A DNA stretch of 64,000 bases from an uncultured Blautia sp. (GCF_934371575.1 NZ_CAKRNY010000010.1:1-64000); one strand, 5' to 3'; positions 25,054 to 33,432 are shown, counted from the stretch's first letter. The notes: generated from the sequence alone by a model not told the origin. Numbers and translations: made by a program.

Positions 25054-25701
25054 CTATATCCGGAAGCACTTTTGCAGTGCCCTGTATTCCCCTAACACCA
25101 GTAATTTGTGATTCTCTTCAAAATACGTATCTGGCGAAATTGCAATACCGAACTCTCCTTCATTTTTTACTGCCAGGATATTAATGTTGTAGCGTTTTCT
25201 GATATCCAGCTCTCCTACTGTTTTTCCAACCCATTCTTCCGGCACTTCCACCTCAAAAATCGCATGGGATGCATCCACCTCCATATAGTCGAGGATGTGA
25301 TCGTCTGTGTAACGGATCGAGGCCCATTTTGCAACCTGCTTTTCCGGGTAAACCACTTTATCTGCACCATTGCGTAAAAGGAACTTTTCCTGAACATCAC
25401 GCTCAGCTCTGGATATCACCAGTTTCGCTCCCAACTCTTTCAGAAGAGAAGTTGTTTCAAGGGAATTCTGAAAGCTTCCTCCAATGGTCACAAAACAGAT
25501 ATCATAATTTCCAATACCAAGAGATTGTAAAAATTCCGCATTGGTACTGTCACCAATCTGTGCGTTGGTCACAAATGGCAGTACTTTGTCAACTCTTTCT
25601 TCTTTCCAGTCAACTGCCATAATTTCATGTCCAAGCTGATTTAGCTGCCTGGCAATATGTCTTCCAAATCTTCCAACTCCAATAATCAATACATTTTTCA
25701 T
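25054..25701 (-). CDS. ktrA: Potassium channel gating protein KtrA (TrkA family)
   Basis: A 215-residue cytoplasmic gating ring subunit. The RCK N-terminal Rossmann domain starts NVLIIGVGRFGRHIARQL with the GxGxxG nucleotide-binding turn, the acidic AVDWKEE at the end of strand 2 and IGDSTN after it. The RCK-C (TrkA-C) domain covers about 135-215 (VEVPEEWVGKTVGELDI, GIAISPDTYFEENHKLLVLG). It binds nucleotide and opens the partner channel KtrB, whose gene lies 18 bp upstream on the same strand. A single RCK unit of this length is normal for KtrA. Confidence 0.93.
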   Translation of the reverse strand: MKNVLIIGVGRFGRHIARQLNQLGHEIMAVDWKEERVDKVLPFVTNAQIGDSTNAEFLQSLGIGNYDICFVTIGGSFQNSLETTSLLKELGAKLVISRAERDVQEKFLLRNGADKVVYPEKQVAKWASIRYTDDHILDYMEVDASHAIFEVEVPEEWVGKTVGELDIRKRYNINILAVKNEGEFGIAISPDTYFEENHKLLVLGEYRALQKCFRI

Positions 25702-25719
25702 AATATTATTTTCTCCTTC

Positions 25720-27057
25720 TTATCCAACTGTAATCTTTTCCAAAGGAAGCTTTGCATTTCCCTTGTTTCTTCCTGAAAATACGGCGTAAATCAGGGTCAG
25801 ACCTCCTACACGCCCCAGATACATTAGTATGATCAGCACAATTTGCGAAAACATATGAAGCTTCGGTGTGATTCCCAGCGTAAGTCCTACTGTTCCCACA
25901 GCTGAAGCAGACTCAAACAGGCAGTCTAAAAGAGGAAGCTCTTCATAGATACTGACTGCAAGCCCGCCGCAAAAAAATAACACAAAATAAAGCATGGCTA
26001 TTGTCGCTGCATTTTTTATCACATGATATTCCAGTCTCCTGCCAAAAGCCCCTGCATTTTCCTGGCTTCGGAATGTGGCAATTGCATTTAACACAAGAAC
26101 TGTAAAAGTTGTGGTTTTCATTCCACCAGCTGTAGAACCAGGTGAACCACCAATCAGCATTAACAATATCATAACTGCTTTTGAGGCTTCACCCATCTTT
26201 GAAATATCAATCGTGTTAAATCCGGCTGTTCTTGTAGTTACCGATTGGAACGCCGCAGCTAATAAACGATTCCCTGTGGATAGATTTTTCAGGTCACAGG
26301 CGAAGAAAAAAATGATCGGAAATAAAATCAGGCATGCGGTAGTCACAAGAATAATTTTACTTTGCATGCGATAACGTTTAAACTTCAGTTTGTTCGTATA
26401 AATATCATCCCAGGTGAGAAAACCGATTCCCCCTATGACGATCAGAAACATAATCACCACATTTACAAGAACATTTGCAGAATATCCGGTTAGAGAAGGA
26501 AAAGGACTGGCGGATGTTCCCAGAATATCAAATCCTGCATTACAAAAGGCGGAAATAGAATGAAAGACGGACAGCCAGATTCCCTTACCCCTGTAATCCA
26601 CTAAAAAAACCGGCAGCAGTAACAATGCCCCTGCTGCTTCAATCAAAAATGTCCCCTTTAAAATAAATCTTGTCAATCTGACAATTCCGCCAACCTTAGG
26701 CGCGGAAATCGCATCCTGCAGGGTGCTTCTCTGCATGAGGGATATTTTTTTACCGGAGAGAAGGGAAACAGATGCAGCCACCGTTACCACTCCTAGTCCG
26801 CCTATTTGTATGAGTACAAGAATAATCGTCTGCCCTGCCAGAGACCAGTAGCTTCCGGTATCCTTTACCACAAGCCCGGTTACACATACCGCCGAAGTGG
26901 CTGTAAAAAGAGCCTCATGAAACGGCGTCGGTATTTTATCTACAGATGAAAAGGGAAGCATTAAAAGAACGCTTCCCAAGAGGATCACTCCTGCAAATCC
27001 CAGAATTATCAGCTGAAAAGATGTCAGATGTTTTTTCTTATATGATTTTTTCGGCAT
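25720..27057 (-). CDS. ktrB: Potassium uptake channel KtrB (TrkH family)
   Basis: A 445-residue membrane protein made of four M1-P-M2 repeats. The selectivity-filter glycines are visible in TSAVCVTGLVVKDTG, SAFCNAGFDI, TTRTAGFNTID and SAVGTVGLTLG. GGSPGSTAGGMKTTTF is the conserved intramembrane loop region that controls gating. Length is typical of KtrB and shorter than TrkH. It is the first gene of the ktrB-ktrA-small protein-kdpD-kdpE unit; its promoter region carries a direct repeat that may be bound by the KdpE-like regulator. Confidence 0.94.
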   Translation of the reverse strand: MPKKSYKKKHLTSFQLIILGFAGVILLGSVLLMLPFSSVDKIPTPFHEALFTATSAVCVTGLVVKDTGSYWSLAGQTIILVLIQIGGLGVVTVAASVSLLSGKKISLMQRSTLQDAISAPKVGGIVRLTRFILKGTFLIEAAGALLLLPVFLVDYRGKGIWLSVFHSISAFCNAGFDILGTSASPFPSLTGYSANVLVNVVIMFLIVIGGIGFLTWDDIYTNKLKFKRYRMQSKIILVTTACLILFPIIFFFACDLKNLSTGNRLLAAAFQSVTTRTAGFNTIDISKMGEASKAVMILLMLIGGSPGSTAGGMKTTTFTVLVLNAIATFRSQENAGAFGRRLEYHVIKNAATIAMLYFVLFFCGGLAVSIYEELPLLDCLFESASAVGTVGLTLGITPKLHMFSQIVLIILMYLGRVGGLTLIYAVFSGRNKGNAKLPLEKITVG

Positions 27058-27103
27058 AAATGATCAGAACTCCTTACGAATGATTACTTTTTTGCTGGAG
27101 CTT

Positions 27104-27169
27104 ATTATATATAATTGCCTTTAAAGATGGCATAAGAGTATCTGATTCCGTATTAAGATTGTATAAAGA
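27104..27169 (-). promoter_or_regulatory. Candidate activated promoter of the ktrB operon with KdpE-like direct repeat
   Basis: A perfect -10 box TATAAT lies at 27109-27104 on the minus strand. The -35 position (27132-27127, TGCCAT) is poor. Just upstream, GTATTAAGA (27150-27158) and GTATAAAGA (27161-27169, plus-strand reading) form a direct repeat spaced by 11 bp, the spacing bound by OmpR-class regulators such as KdpE. A weak -35 with such a site suggests activation. Confidence 0.5.
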
Positions 27170-27170
27170 T

Positions 27171-27205
27171 GTGTAAAAAATAAAGAAGGCGCTATCTGCG
27201 CCTTC
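27171..27205 (-). terminator. Intrinsic terminator overlapping the end of nspC
   Basis: GAAGGCGC and GCGCCTTC (27185-27205) form an 8-bp stem with a 5-nt loop, followed on the minus strand by TTTATTTTTT. The stop codon of nspC lies inside the hairpin. It ends the polyamine operon. Confidence 0.9.
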
Positions 27206-28406
27206 CAAGTCTTTCTTTAAAATCTGCGTATCCAAAATTAGTAAGCCGTAACATGGTATTGTCATCACGCCTAAGCCATATATCAGGAAGAGGCATTCCA
27301 TTAAAGGTATTATTCTTGCATGTAGTATAAATGGCCATATCGCCAAACATAAGAAGATCTCCAAACCTTGGAATCTGTGGAAATTTATAATCTCCGATCA
27401 CATCTCCTGACAGGCAGGTTGGCCCTCCAAGCCGTACTGTAAACCCATTCTCTTCCGTTTCATCTGCTCCAAGAAGCGGCGGAATATAAGGCATTTCCAA
27501 CACATCCGGCATATGACAGGCAGCACTGGCATCTACGATTGCAATCTGAGTCTCTCCATTTTTCAAAACATCCAGCACACTGGTCAGAAGAAAGCCTGCA
27601 TTTAATGCCCATGCTTCTCCCGGCTCCAGATAAACGTCTACCTTCCATTCCGCTTTTGCCATCTGAATGCACCGTTCCAGCCGCTCAATATCATAACCTG
27701 GTTTTGTAATATGATGACCGCCGCCAAAATTGATCCACTTTACCTTGGAAACCAGATCACCAAAATTTTTCTTAACAGATACAAGGGTTGTCTCCAGATC
27801 ATCCGAATCCTGCTCGCAGAGTGTATGGAAATGAATACCATCCAGTAAATCTATTAGCTCCGGATTCTTTTCACATGCTTCCTCCCACTGAACTCTTGTG
27901 GTACCCATACGGCTTCCTGGTGCACAGGGATCATAAATCTCATGTCCGTCCTGGGTAGAACATTCCGGGTTGATCCGCAGTCCCACACTCTTTCCTGCGT
28001 TCTTTGCTTTCGCGCCAAAACGAAGGAGCTGAGACGGCGAATTAAACACTATATGATCTGCATACTGAAGCAGTTCTTCAAATTCATCGGTTCGATAACC
28101 GGCGCAGAATACATGAACCTCTTTTCCCGGCATTTCCTCTGCACCCAGTCTTGCCTCAAACAGTCCACTGGCTTCTGTACCTGCAAGGTACGGCTCGAAA
28201 AATCCATAGCAGTCATAGTTACTGAAGGCTTTCTGCGCCAGGAGCATCTTGCATCCTGTTCGCCTGGATACCTCACCGAGCAGTTTTGCATTTTTAATAA
28301 GAGCTTTTTCATCCAGAATATAGCAGGGTGTCTTTATATTCCGGAATTCCGGCGGAATGATTCCGCCGGTTGCTGTAAATGGGGCTCTTTTATCCAATCC
28401 TTCCAT
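27192..28406 (-). CDS. nspC: Carboxynorspermidine/carboxyspermidine decarboxylase
   Basis: A 404-residue PLP-dependent decarboxylase of the alanine-racemase fold, which converts carboxyspermidine (or carboxynorspermidine) to the polyamine. The PLP lysine lies in KMLLAQKAFSNYDC (about 60). INFGGGHHITKPGYDIERL holds the glycine-rich phosphate site, and HTLCEQ and CLSGDVIGDYKFPQIPRFGD match the family's substrate-site segments. It overlaps the stop of the dehydrogenase gene by one base, so the two last steps of the alternative spermidine pathway are translationally coupled. Confidence 0.93.
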   Translation of the reverse strand: MEGLDKRAPFTATGGIIPPEFRNIKTPCYILDEKALIKNAKLLGEVSRRTGCKMLLAQKAFSNYDCYGFFEPYLAGTEASGLFEARLGAEEMPGKEVHVFCAGYRTDEFEELLQYADHIVFNSPSQLLRFGAKAKNAGKSVGLRINPECSTQDGHEIYDPCAPGSRMGTTRVQWEEACEKNPELIDLLDGIHFHTLCEQDSDDLETTLVSVKKNFGDLVSKVKWINFGGGHHITKPGYDIERLERCIQMAKAEWKVDVYLEPGEAWALNAGFLLTSVLDVLKNGETQIAIVDASAACHMPDVLEMPYIPPLLGADETEENGFTVRLGGPTCLSGDVIGDYKFPQIPRFGDLLMFGDMAIYTTCKNNTFNGMPLPDIWLRRDDNTMLRLTNFGYADFKERLGRRR

Positions 28407-29665
28407 CAGTCTACCAGCTTCGGATCATGGCTTTCGCTGCGTGGCAGGCCATACTGGTCAAGGGCATTCAGGAACGGATCCGGATCAAATTCTTCTACAG
28501 TGTATACACCTGGTTTGATCCATTTTCCGGTGAGCATCATAAGTGCACCGCACATTGCCGGAACACCTGTTGTGTAGCTGATTGCCTGACTTCCAACCTC
28601 ATGATAGCATTCCTGATGATCGCACACGTTGTAAATATAATATGTCTTTTCTTTTCCGTCCTTCACGCCTGTAAAGATACAGCCAATGTTTGTTTTACCT
28701 TTTGTACGTGGTCCAAGGCTTGCAGGATCCGGAAGCAGTGCCTTCAGGAACTGGATTGGGACAATCTCCTGTCCATTGTACTGGATTGGTGTTGTGGAAA
28801 GCATTCCCACATCCTCAAGACAACGCATATGATCCAGATAGCTCTGTCCAAATGTCATAAAGAAGCGAATCCGTTTTACTCCTGGGATTGTGTTTGCAAG
28901 AGACTCGATCTCCTCATGGTGAAGCAGGTACATATCCTTATCTCCTACCTTATCAAAGTTATATTCTCTCTTAATGGTCATCGGAGGGATTTCCACCCAA
29001 TGTCCGTTTTCCCAGTAGCTTCCCGGTGCACTTACCTCACGGAGATTGATTTCCGGATTAAAGTTTGTGGCAAATGCATATCCATGGTCTCCGCCATTGC
29101 AGTCCAGAATGTCAATGGTATCAATCTGGTCAAATTCGTGCTTTAATGCATAGGCACAGTATGCCTGTGTAACACCTGGATCGAATCCGCATCCAAGCAG
29201 TGCTGTAAGTCCTGCATCTTCAAATTTTTTACGATATGCCCACTGCCAGGAATAATCAAAGTAAGCGGAAAAGCCCTCTTCTTTGCAGCGTTTTTCATAA
29301 ATAGCACGCCACTTCGGATCATCAGTATCCTCCGGCTCATAGTTTGCAGTATCCATATAATTTACACCACAGGCCAGACATGCATCCATGATTGTCAGAT
29401 CCTGATAAGGAAGGGCAATGTTCATTACAAGATCTGGTTTGTAGTTATTGATCAGATCGATCAGCTGATTCACATCGTCCGCATCAACCTTGGCTGTGGT
29501 AATAACAGTCTTTGTCTTTCCCTTTAATTTTTCTGCGAGTGCATCACATTTTTCCTTTGTGCGGCTTGCGATACACAGTTCTGTAAATACCTCATCTGCC
29601 TGACAACATTTCTGAATTGCTACACTGGCTACACCTCCGCAGCCGATTACAAGTACTCTGCTCAT
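28406..29665 (-). CDS. Carboxynorspermidine/carboxyspermidine dehydrogenase
   Basis: A 419-residue NAD(P)H-dependent enzyme of the saccharopine dehydrogenase (LYS9-like) family. It joins aspartate semialdehyde with putrescine or diaminopropane to form the carboxy-polyamine. The Rossmann fold begins MSRVLVIGCGGVASVAIQKC; central motifs are YMDTANYEPEDTDDPKWR (about 97-114) and LLGCGFDPGVTQAYCAYA (about 154-171). Neighbouring nspC supports this function over lysine metabolism. The reaction needs no decarboxylated S-adenosylmethionine, which matters because speD is not seen nearby. Confidence 0.92.
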   Translation of the reverse strand: MSRVLVIGCGGVASVAIQKCCQADEVFTELCIASRTKEKCDALAEKLKGKTKTVITTAKVDADDVNQLIDLINNYKPDLVMNIALPYQDLTIMDACLACGVNYMDTANYEPEDTDDPKWRAIYEKRCKEEGFSAYFDYSWQWAYRKKFEDAGLTALLGCGFDPGVTQAYCAYALKHEFDQIDTIDILDCNGGDHGYAFATNFNPEINLREVSAPGSYWENGHWVEIPPMTIKREYNFDKVGDKDMYLLHHEEIESLANTIPGVKRIRFFMTFGQSYLDHMRCLEDVGMLSTTPIQYNGQEIVPIQFLKALLPDPASLGPRTKGKTNIGCIFTGVKDGKEKTYYIYNVCDHQECYHEVGSQAISYTTGVPAMCGALMMLTGKWIKPGVYTVEEFDPDPFLNALDQYGLPRSESHDPKLVD

Positions 29666-29704
29666 GATTCTTCTCCTTTTTATGTTGATTTTTAATTTTT
29701 TTAG

Positions 29705-30562
29705 TTATTTTGCAATCGCCAGAAGCAGTTCTCGAAGAACCTTACATGCAGTTGCAGTTGAAACACCGCTTGCATCCAGCATAGGTGCCAGTTCATTGAC
29801 GTCTGCCCCTACTACATTTGCCTGAGAAACAGTGCGGATTGCATCAAGGAGTTCCAGAAAGCTCACACCTCCAGCTTCCGGGGTTCCTGTTCCCGGAAAT
29901 ACAGATGGATCCAGACAGTCCAGATCAATTGTAAAATATACAGGAACCTGTTTCTCTTTCAATTCTCTTACAGTCTCTTTCAGCCCCTCAAAAGTAAATG
30001 GATAAAAATCTGTATGCTGTGCGGCAAACTGAAATTCCTCTCTCTCACCGCTTCTGATACAAAACTGATGAATACGATTATCTCCCAAAAGCTCATGGCA
30101 TCTGCGCAGTACACAGGCATGGCTCAATTTTGCTCCAAGATAATCATCCCTTAAATCTGCATGAGCATCAAAATGAATAATATGAAGATCCGGATATTTA
30201 TGAAAAACCGCACGTACCGCAGCTAATGTTACAAGATGTTCTCCACCTAACAGCAGTGGGAATTTGCCTGCATTTAATATTTCTTTCGCTCTTTTTTCAA
30301 TATCCAAAAGAGCCATTTCACTGCTTCCAAAGCAAAGCTCCAGATCTCCGCTGTCAAACACCCTGATATCCATAAGATCTCTGTCCTGATACGGGCTGTA
30401 GGTCTCCAGTCCAAAGCTCTCATGACGCATGGCAGCAGGACCAAACCTGGCACCTGGACGAAAGCTTGTAGTGGAATCAAAGGGCGCACCATAAAGAACA
30501 ACAGATGCTTCCTCAAAACTGCTTTCGCATCCAATAAAAGTCTCTACATTCGGTAAAAGCAT
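29705..30562 (-). CDS. speB: Agmatinase
   Basis: A 285-residue ureohydrolase that splits agmatine to putrescine and urea. The manganese ligands are visible in GGEHLVTLA, HFDAHADLRDDY (about 115-126) and TIDLDCLDPSVFPGTGTPE (about 202-220). The sequence matches agmatinases better than arginases, and the gene order speA-speE-speB supports it. It begins 3 bp after the speE stop. Together with speA it makes putrescine from arginine. Confidence 0.94.
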   Translation of the reverse strand: MLLPNVETFIGCESSFEEASVVLYGAPFDSTTSFRPGARFGPAAMRHESFGLETYSPYQDRDLMDIRVFDSGDLELCFGSSEMALLDIEKRAKEILNAGKFPLLLGGEHLVTLAAVRAVFHKYPDLHIIHFDAHADLRDDYLGAKLSHACVLRRCHELLGDNRIHQFCIRSGEREEFQFAAQHTDFYPFTFEGLKETVRELKEKQVPVYFTIDLDCLDPSVFPGTGTPEAGGVSFLELLDAIRTVSQANVVGADVNELAPMLDASGVSTATACKVLRELLLAIAK

Positions 30563-30565
30563 GAA

Positions 30566-31420
30566 TTATTCCTCCACTTCTTTCAGCATCTCTTCCAGAA
30601 ATGCCGGAAGATAAAAGGCCCCTTTATGAAGTCTTGTTGTATAGTAACGTGTCCGAAGATTTAATGCTGTCCAGGCTTCCGAATCCAGATCATCAACAGG
30701 ATGATATTTTTTACTTGCAAATCCAAATAACCAGTATCCTGCAGCGAATGTCGGGATATGTGCCTGATAAACACGGCTGATCTGGAATGTACTTGCAATT
30801 TTCTTATGGCTGCGCTGCATGGCATGTGCATCTTCGGTATAAAATGGACTTCCCTGCTGATTGACCATAATTCCGTCATCCTTCAGTGCGTTATAACAGT
30901 TTCCATAAAATTCACGGGTAAACAGTCCTTCAGAAGGACCGAAGGGATCCGAAGAGTCTACAATGATAAGGTCATATTTTCCCTCGCACCGTCGGATAAA
31001 TTTCAGTGCATTTTCGTAATGAAGATGTACTCTTCTGTCATCCAGCCGGCAGGCATTTTCCGGGAGATATGCGCGGCAGGCTTCCACAACCATGGGGTCC
31101 ATTTCTACCAGATCAATACGTCTGACCCTGTCATATCTGGTCAGTTCACGGACAACACCGCCATCTCCGGCACCAATCACAAGAATATCTTTTGCCTCTT
31201 TATGGATCGCCATGGGTACGTGAGTGATCATTTCATCATAAATAAATTCGTCTCTCTCTGTCAGCATTACATTTCCATCCAAAGTCAGCACACGGCCAAA
31301 TTCAGGTGTCTCAAAAATATCAATTCTCTGATAATCACTTTGTTTCGAATAAAGCTGACGGTTCACACGGATACTGTGCTTCACATCCGGTGTATGAAAT
31401 TCTGAAAACCACATTTCCAT
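30566..31420 (-). CDS. speE: Polyamine aminopropyltransferase (spermidine synthase)
   Basis: A 284-residue enzyme that moves an aminopropyl group from decarboxylated S-adenosylmethionine to putrescine. Signatures are LDGNVMLTERDEFIYDEMI (about 47-65), the cofactor loop LVIGAGDGGVVRELTRY (about 80-96) and the catalytic DSSDPFGPSEGLF (about 151-163). It starts 5 bp after speA. Its cofactor source, S-adenosylmethionine decarboxylase (speD), is not in the window, so either speD is elsewhere or the carboxyspermidine route downstream does most of the work. Confidence 0.94.
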   Translation of the reverse strand: MEMWFSEFHTPDVKHSIRVNRQLYSKQSDYQRIDIFETPEFGRVLTLDGNVMLTERDEFIYDEMITHVPMAIHKEAKDILVIGAGDGGVVRELTRYDRVRRIDLVEMDPMVVEACRAYLPENACRLDDRRVHLHYENALKFIRRCEGKYDLIIVDSSDPFGPSEGLFTREFYGNCYNALKDDGIMVNQQGSPFYTEDAHAMQRSHKKIASTFQISRVYQAHIPTFAAGYWLFGFASKKYHPVDDLDSEAWTALNLRTRYYTTRLHKGAFYLPAFLEEMLKEVEE

Positions 31421-31425
31421 TGCTT

Positions 31426-32895
31426 TTACCTCCCTGTCAGAACATTCAGTTTCAAAATATCCGGATCCTCAGGTCCTGTCATATTACAGCCCTTTGCCTT
31501 GGCATATTCAATATAATCCAGGATTTCTGCCGTAATCCGCTCTCCTGGTGCCAGAATGGGAATTCCTGGCGGATAACACATTACAAATTCACTGCAGACT
31601 TTCCCTTCTGTTTCCCGAAGAGGCAGGCTGCATTTATCCGCATAAAAAGCTTCCTGTGGACTGGTCACCACCTGAGGGTCAATATATTCCTGGCTCAAAA
31701 GCCCGGATCCATCTGTCTGAAAGCGTCTGCGGATTTCTGCAAGTGCGCTCACAAGCCGTTCCACTTCCTGGGCACGGTCACCAATGGAAAGATAGGCAAG
31801 AATATTCCCAATATCACCGAATTCAATCTGGATATCGTATTCATCCCGCAGAATATCATAAACTTCGATTCCTGCCAATCCGATGTCCAGCGTATGTACA
31901 CTTAATTTTGTAATATCAAAATCAAAAACAGAGTTTCCATTTACCAGTTCTTTTCCAAATGCATAATAGCCGCCGATGGCATTGATTTCCTCCCGGGCAT
32001 ATTCTGCCATATCTGCTACCTGATGAAAGATCTGGCGTCCACGCTGCGCAAGATTTCTTCTTGAAATATCAAGACTGGACATCAGAAGGTAGCTTCCCGA
32101 GGTGGTCTGTGTCAGATTAATAATCTGGCGCACATAACCTGCATGTACAGCCGGACCTGTAAGGAGAAGGCTTGACTGTGTAAGGCTTCCGCCGCTTTTA
32201 TGCATGGATACAGCTGCCATATCTGCACCTGCCGCCATGGCAGAAACCGGCAGTCCCCCGCCAAAATAAAAATGGGTTCCATGGGCTTCATCTGCCAGAC
32301 ACAGCATTCCTGCATCATGTGCCATTTTGACAATCGCACGTAAATCACTGCATATTCCATAATAGGTCGGATTATTTACCAGTACCGCAACTGCTTTCGG
32401 ATGTTCTTTTATGGCTTTTTCAACCTGTTCCCTGCGCATTCCCAGAGAAATTCCAAGTTTCCGGTCTACTTCCGGATTTACATAAACAGGAATTGCGCCG
32501 CACAAAACAAGTGCATTTAAAACACTCCTGTGGACATTACGGGGCAATATGATTTCATCTCCGCGCTTACAGGCAGTCAATACCATTGTCTGAACAGAGC
32601 TTGTTGTACCACCTACCATCAGAAATGCATGTGCCGCCCCAAAAGCATCTGCCGCCAGTTCTTCTGCTTCCTGTATTACAGATACCGGATGACAGAGGTT
32701 GTCCAGTGGTTTCATGCTGTTGACATCCACCCCGACACATTTTTGTCCCAAAAATTCTGTCAGTTCAGGATTGCCTCTTCCTCGTTTATGTCCAGGGACA
32801 TCAAATGGTACAACTCTCATTCGACGGAAAGTCTCCAGAGCTTCATGTATGGGTGCATGATTCTGGTTTAACTTAAAACGACTTCCTTTCATCAT
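31426..32895 (-). CDS. speA: Arginine decarboxylase (Orn/Lys/Arg decarboxylase family)
   Basis: A 489-residue fold-type I PLP enzyme that makes agmatine from arginine. PFDVPGHKRGRGN marks the N-terminus, and the PLP lysine lies in AVSMHKSGGSLTQSS (about residue 228). NNPTYYGICSDL and LADEAHGTHFYFGG carry the cofactor-contacting Asp and His. The length fits the short Gram-positive SpeA type without a wing domain. Two adjacent ATGs (32895 and 32892) follow GGAGG closely; the second has the better spacing, and a TTG at 32931 is less likely. Arginine specificity rests on the agmatinase in the operon. The gene lies 59 bp after the terminator of the long RNA described at 32954-33343. Confidence 0.9.
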   Translation of the reverse strand: MMKGSRFKLNQNHAPIHEALETFRRMRVVPFDVPGHKRGRGNPELTEFLGQKCVGVDVNSMKPLDNLCHPVSVIQEAEELAADAFGAAHAFLMVGGTTSSVQTMVLTACKRGDEIILPRNVHRSVLNALVLCGAIPVYVNPEVDRKLGISLGMRREQVEKAIKEHPKAVAVLVNNPTYYGICSDLRAIVKMAHDAGMLCLADEAHGTHFYFGGGLPVSAMAAGADMAAVSMHKSGGSLTQSSLLLTGPAVHAGYVRQIINLTQTTSGSYLLMSSLDISRRNLAQRGRQIFHQVADMAEYAREEINAIGGYYAFGKELVNGNSVFDFDITKLSVHTLDIGLAGIEVYDILRDEYDIQIEFGDIGNILAYLSIGDRAQEVERLVSALAEIRRRFQTDGSGLLSQEYIDPQVVTSPQEAFYADKCSLPLRETEGKVCSEFVMCYPPGIPILAPGERITAEILDYIEYAKAKGCNMTGPEDPDILKLNVLTGR

Positions 32896-32953
32896 TCCTC
32901 CATTTCCAGTTTCCTTTGCTTCAACCCTCAATCAGTAATTTTCTATTACACGC

Positions 32954-32997
32954 AAAAAAACGCAGATAAGGGCACACTTAGCCACAAACCTGCGTTT
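32954..32997 (-). terminator. Intrinsic terminator just before speA
   Basis: AAACGCAG (32997-32990) pairs with CTGCGTTT (32965-32958) and is followed by a run of seven T residues. It ends the structured RNA that starts near 33343. No second promoter is visible between it and speA, so it may act as an attenuator for the polyamine operon. Confidence 0.85.
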
Positions 32998-33343
32998 CGA
33001 TCTGTATTTATCTGCTCTGTTTCCAACCCTAAAAGAGAATACGTTACTTTCTCTCAGGAACAAAAACAAAACTTCTGGATCATGCGTGTCAGAGTCTATA
33101 TAGCAATCATACTTTTACTACTCTTATTGACCGTTTCACAAGTCTGCGCTTCTGGCGCATCGCGGTTATCAAAGGAACCTACTTATAAAATTTGAGCTTT
33201 TAACTCAATCAATAAGGTAACCAAAGTTACCATAATCGGCAGTGGACCCGGCTGTCCGTATGGCCTTAACCCTGACGGGTGGTCCAAAACAATTGCTTTG
33301 AAAAGACTCTGTCTGTTACTCTGCATCTTCGTCTTTCAAAATC
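32954..33343 (-). ncRNA. Long structured RNA or leader upstream of the polyamine operon
   Basis: A non-coding stretch of about 390 nt between a near-perfect promoter (33378-33350) and a terminator. Many local stems are visible. GTCTTTTC/GAAAGAC pairs at 33300-33337. A GGACC/GGTCC stem at 33244-33285 encloses a GC-rich core with CCCGTCAGGGTTAAGG. Further hairpins are GGTAAC/GTTACC (33216-33231), TTGAG/CTCAA (33192-33208), TGCGC/GCGCA (33145-33159) and AGAGAA/TTCTCT near 33036-33056. No open frame with a ribosome binding site is present. It is either a highly expressed independent RNA (of the raiA or 6S kind) or a riboswitch-like leader that controls speA by readthrough. I cannot assign it to a known class by eye. 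Confidence 0.65.
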
Positions 33344-33349
33344 GGGTTC

Positions 33350-33378
33350 ATAATACCATGTTAAAAATAATCTGTCAA
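33350..33378 (-). promoter_or_regulatory. Strong predicted promoter of the long RNA
   Basis: TTGACA (33378-33373), a 17-bp spacer and TATTAT (33355-33350). The -35 is perfect and the -10 one base off, the best promoter match in the window. Start expected near 33343. Confidence 0.8.
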
Positions 33379-33396
33379 TAATAAAATATAAAAATA

Positions 33397-33432
33397 AGCC
33401 ATTCAGTTAGAAACATATCCAACCAAATGGCT
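33397..33432 (-). terminator. Terminator hairpin, copy 4 of a dispersed 36-nt family
   Basis: Lies 7 bp after the stop of the MATE gene. AGCCATT pairs with AATGGCT, with a further GTT/AAC inside, followed on the minus strand by TTATTTTTATATTTT. Closest to the copy at 15278. Confidence 0.85.

Noticed and set aside
24739..25095. A plus-strand gene overlapping the small membrane protein
   Set aside because: The minus-strand frame has a good ribosome binding site, a membrane helix and fits the operon; the plus-strand frames do not.
32954..33343. A T-box leader for the RNA before speA
   Set aside because: AACCGCG occurs, but the T-box consensus around it (GGTGG-ACCGCG) and the matching specifier stem are not recognisable.
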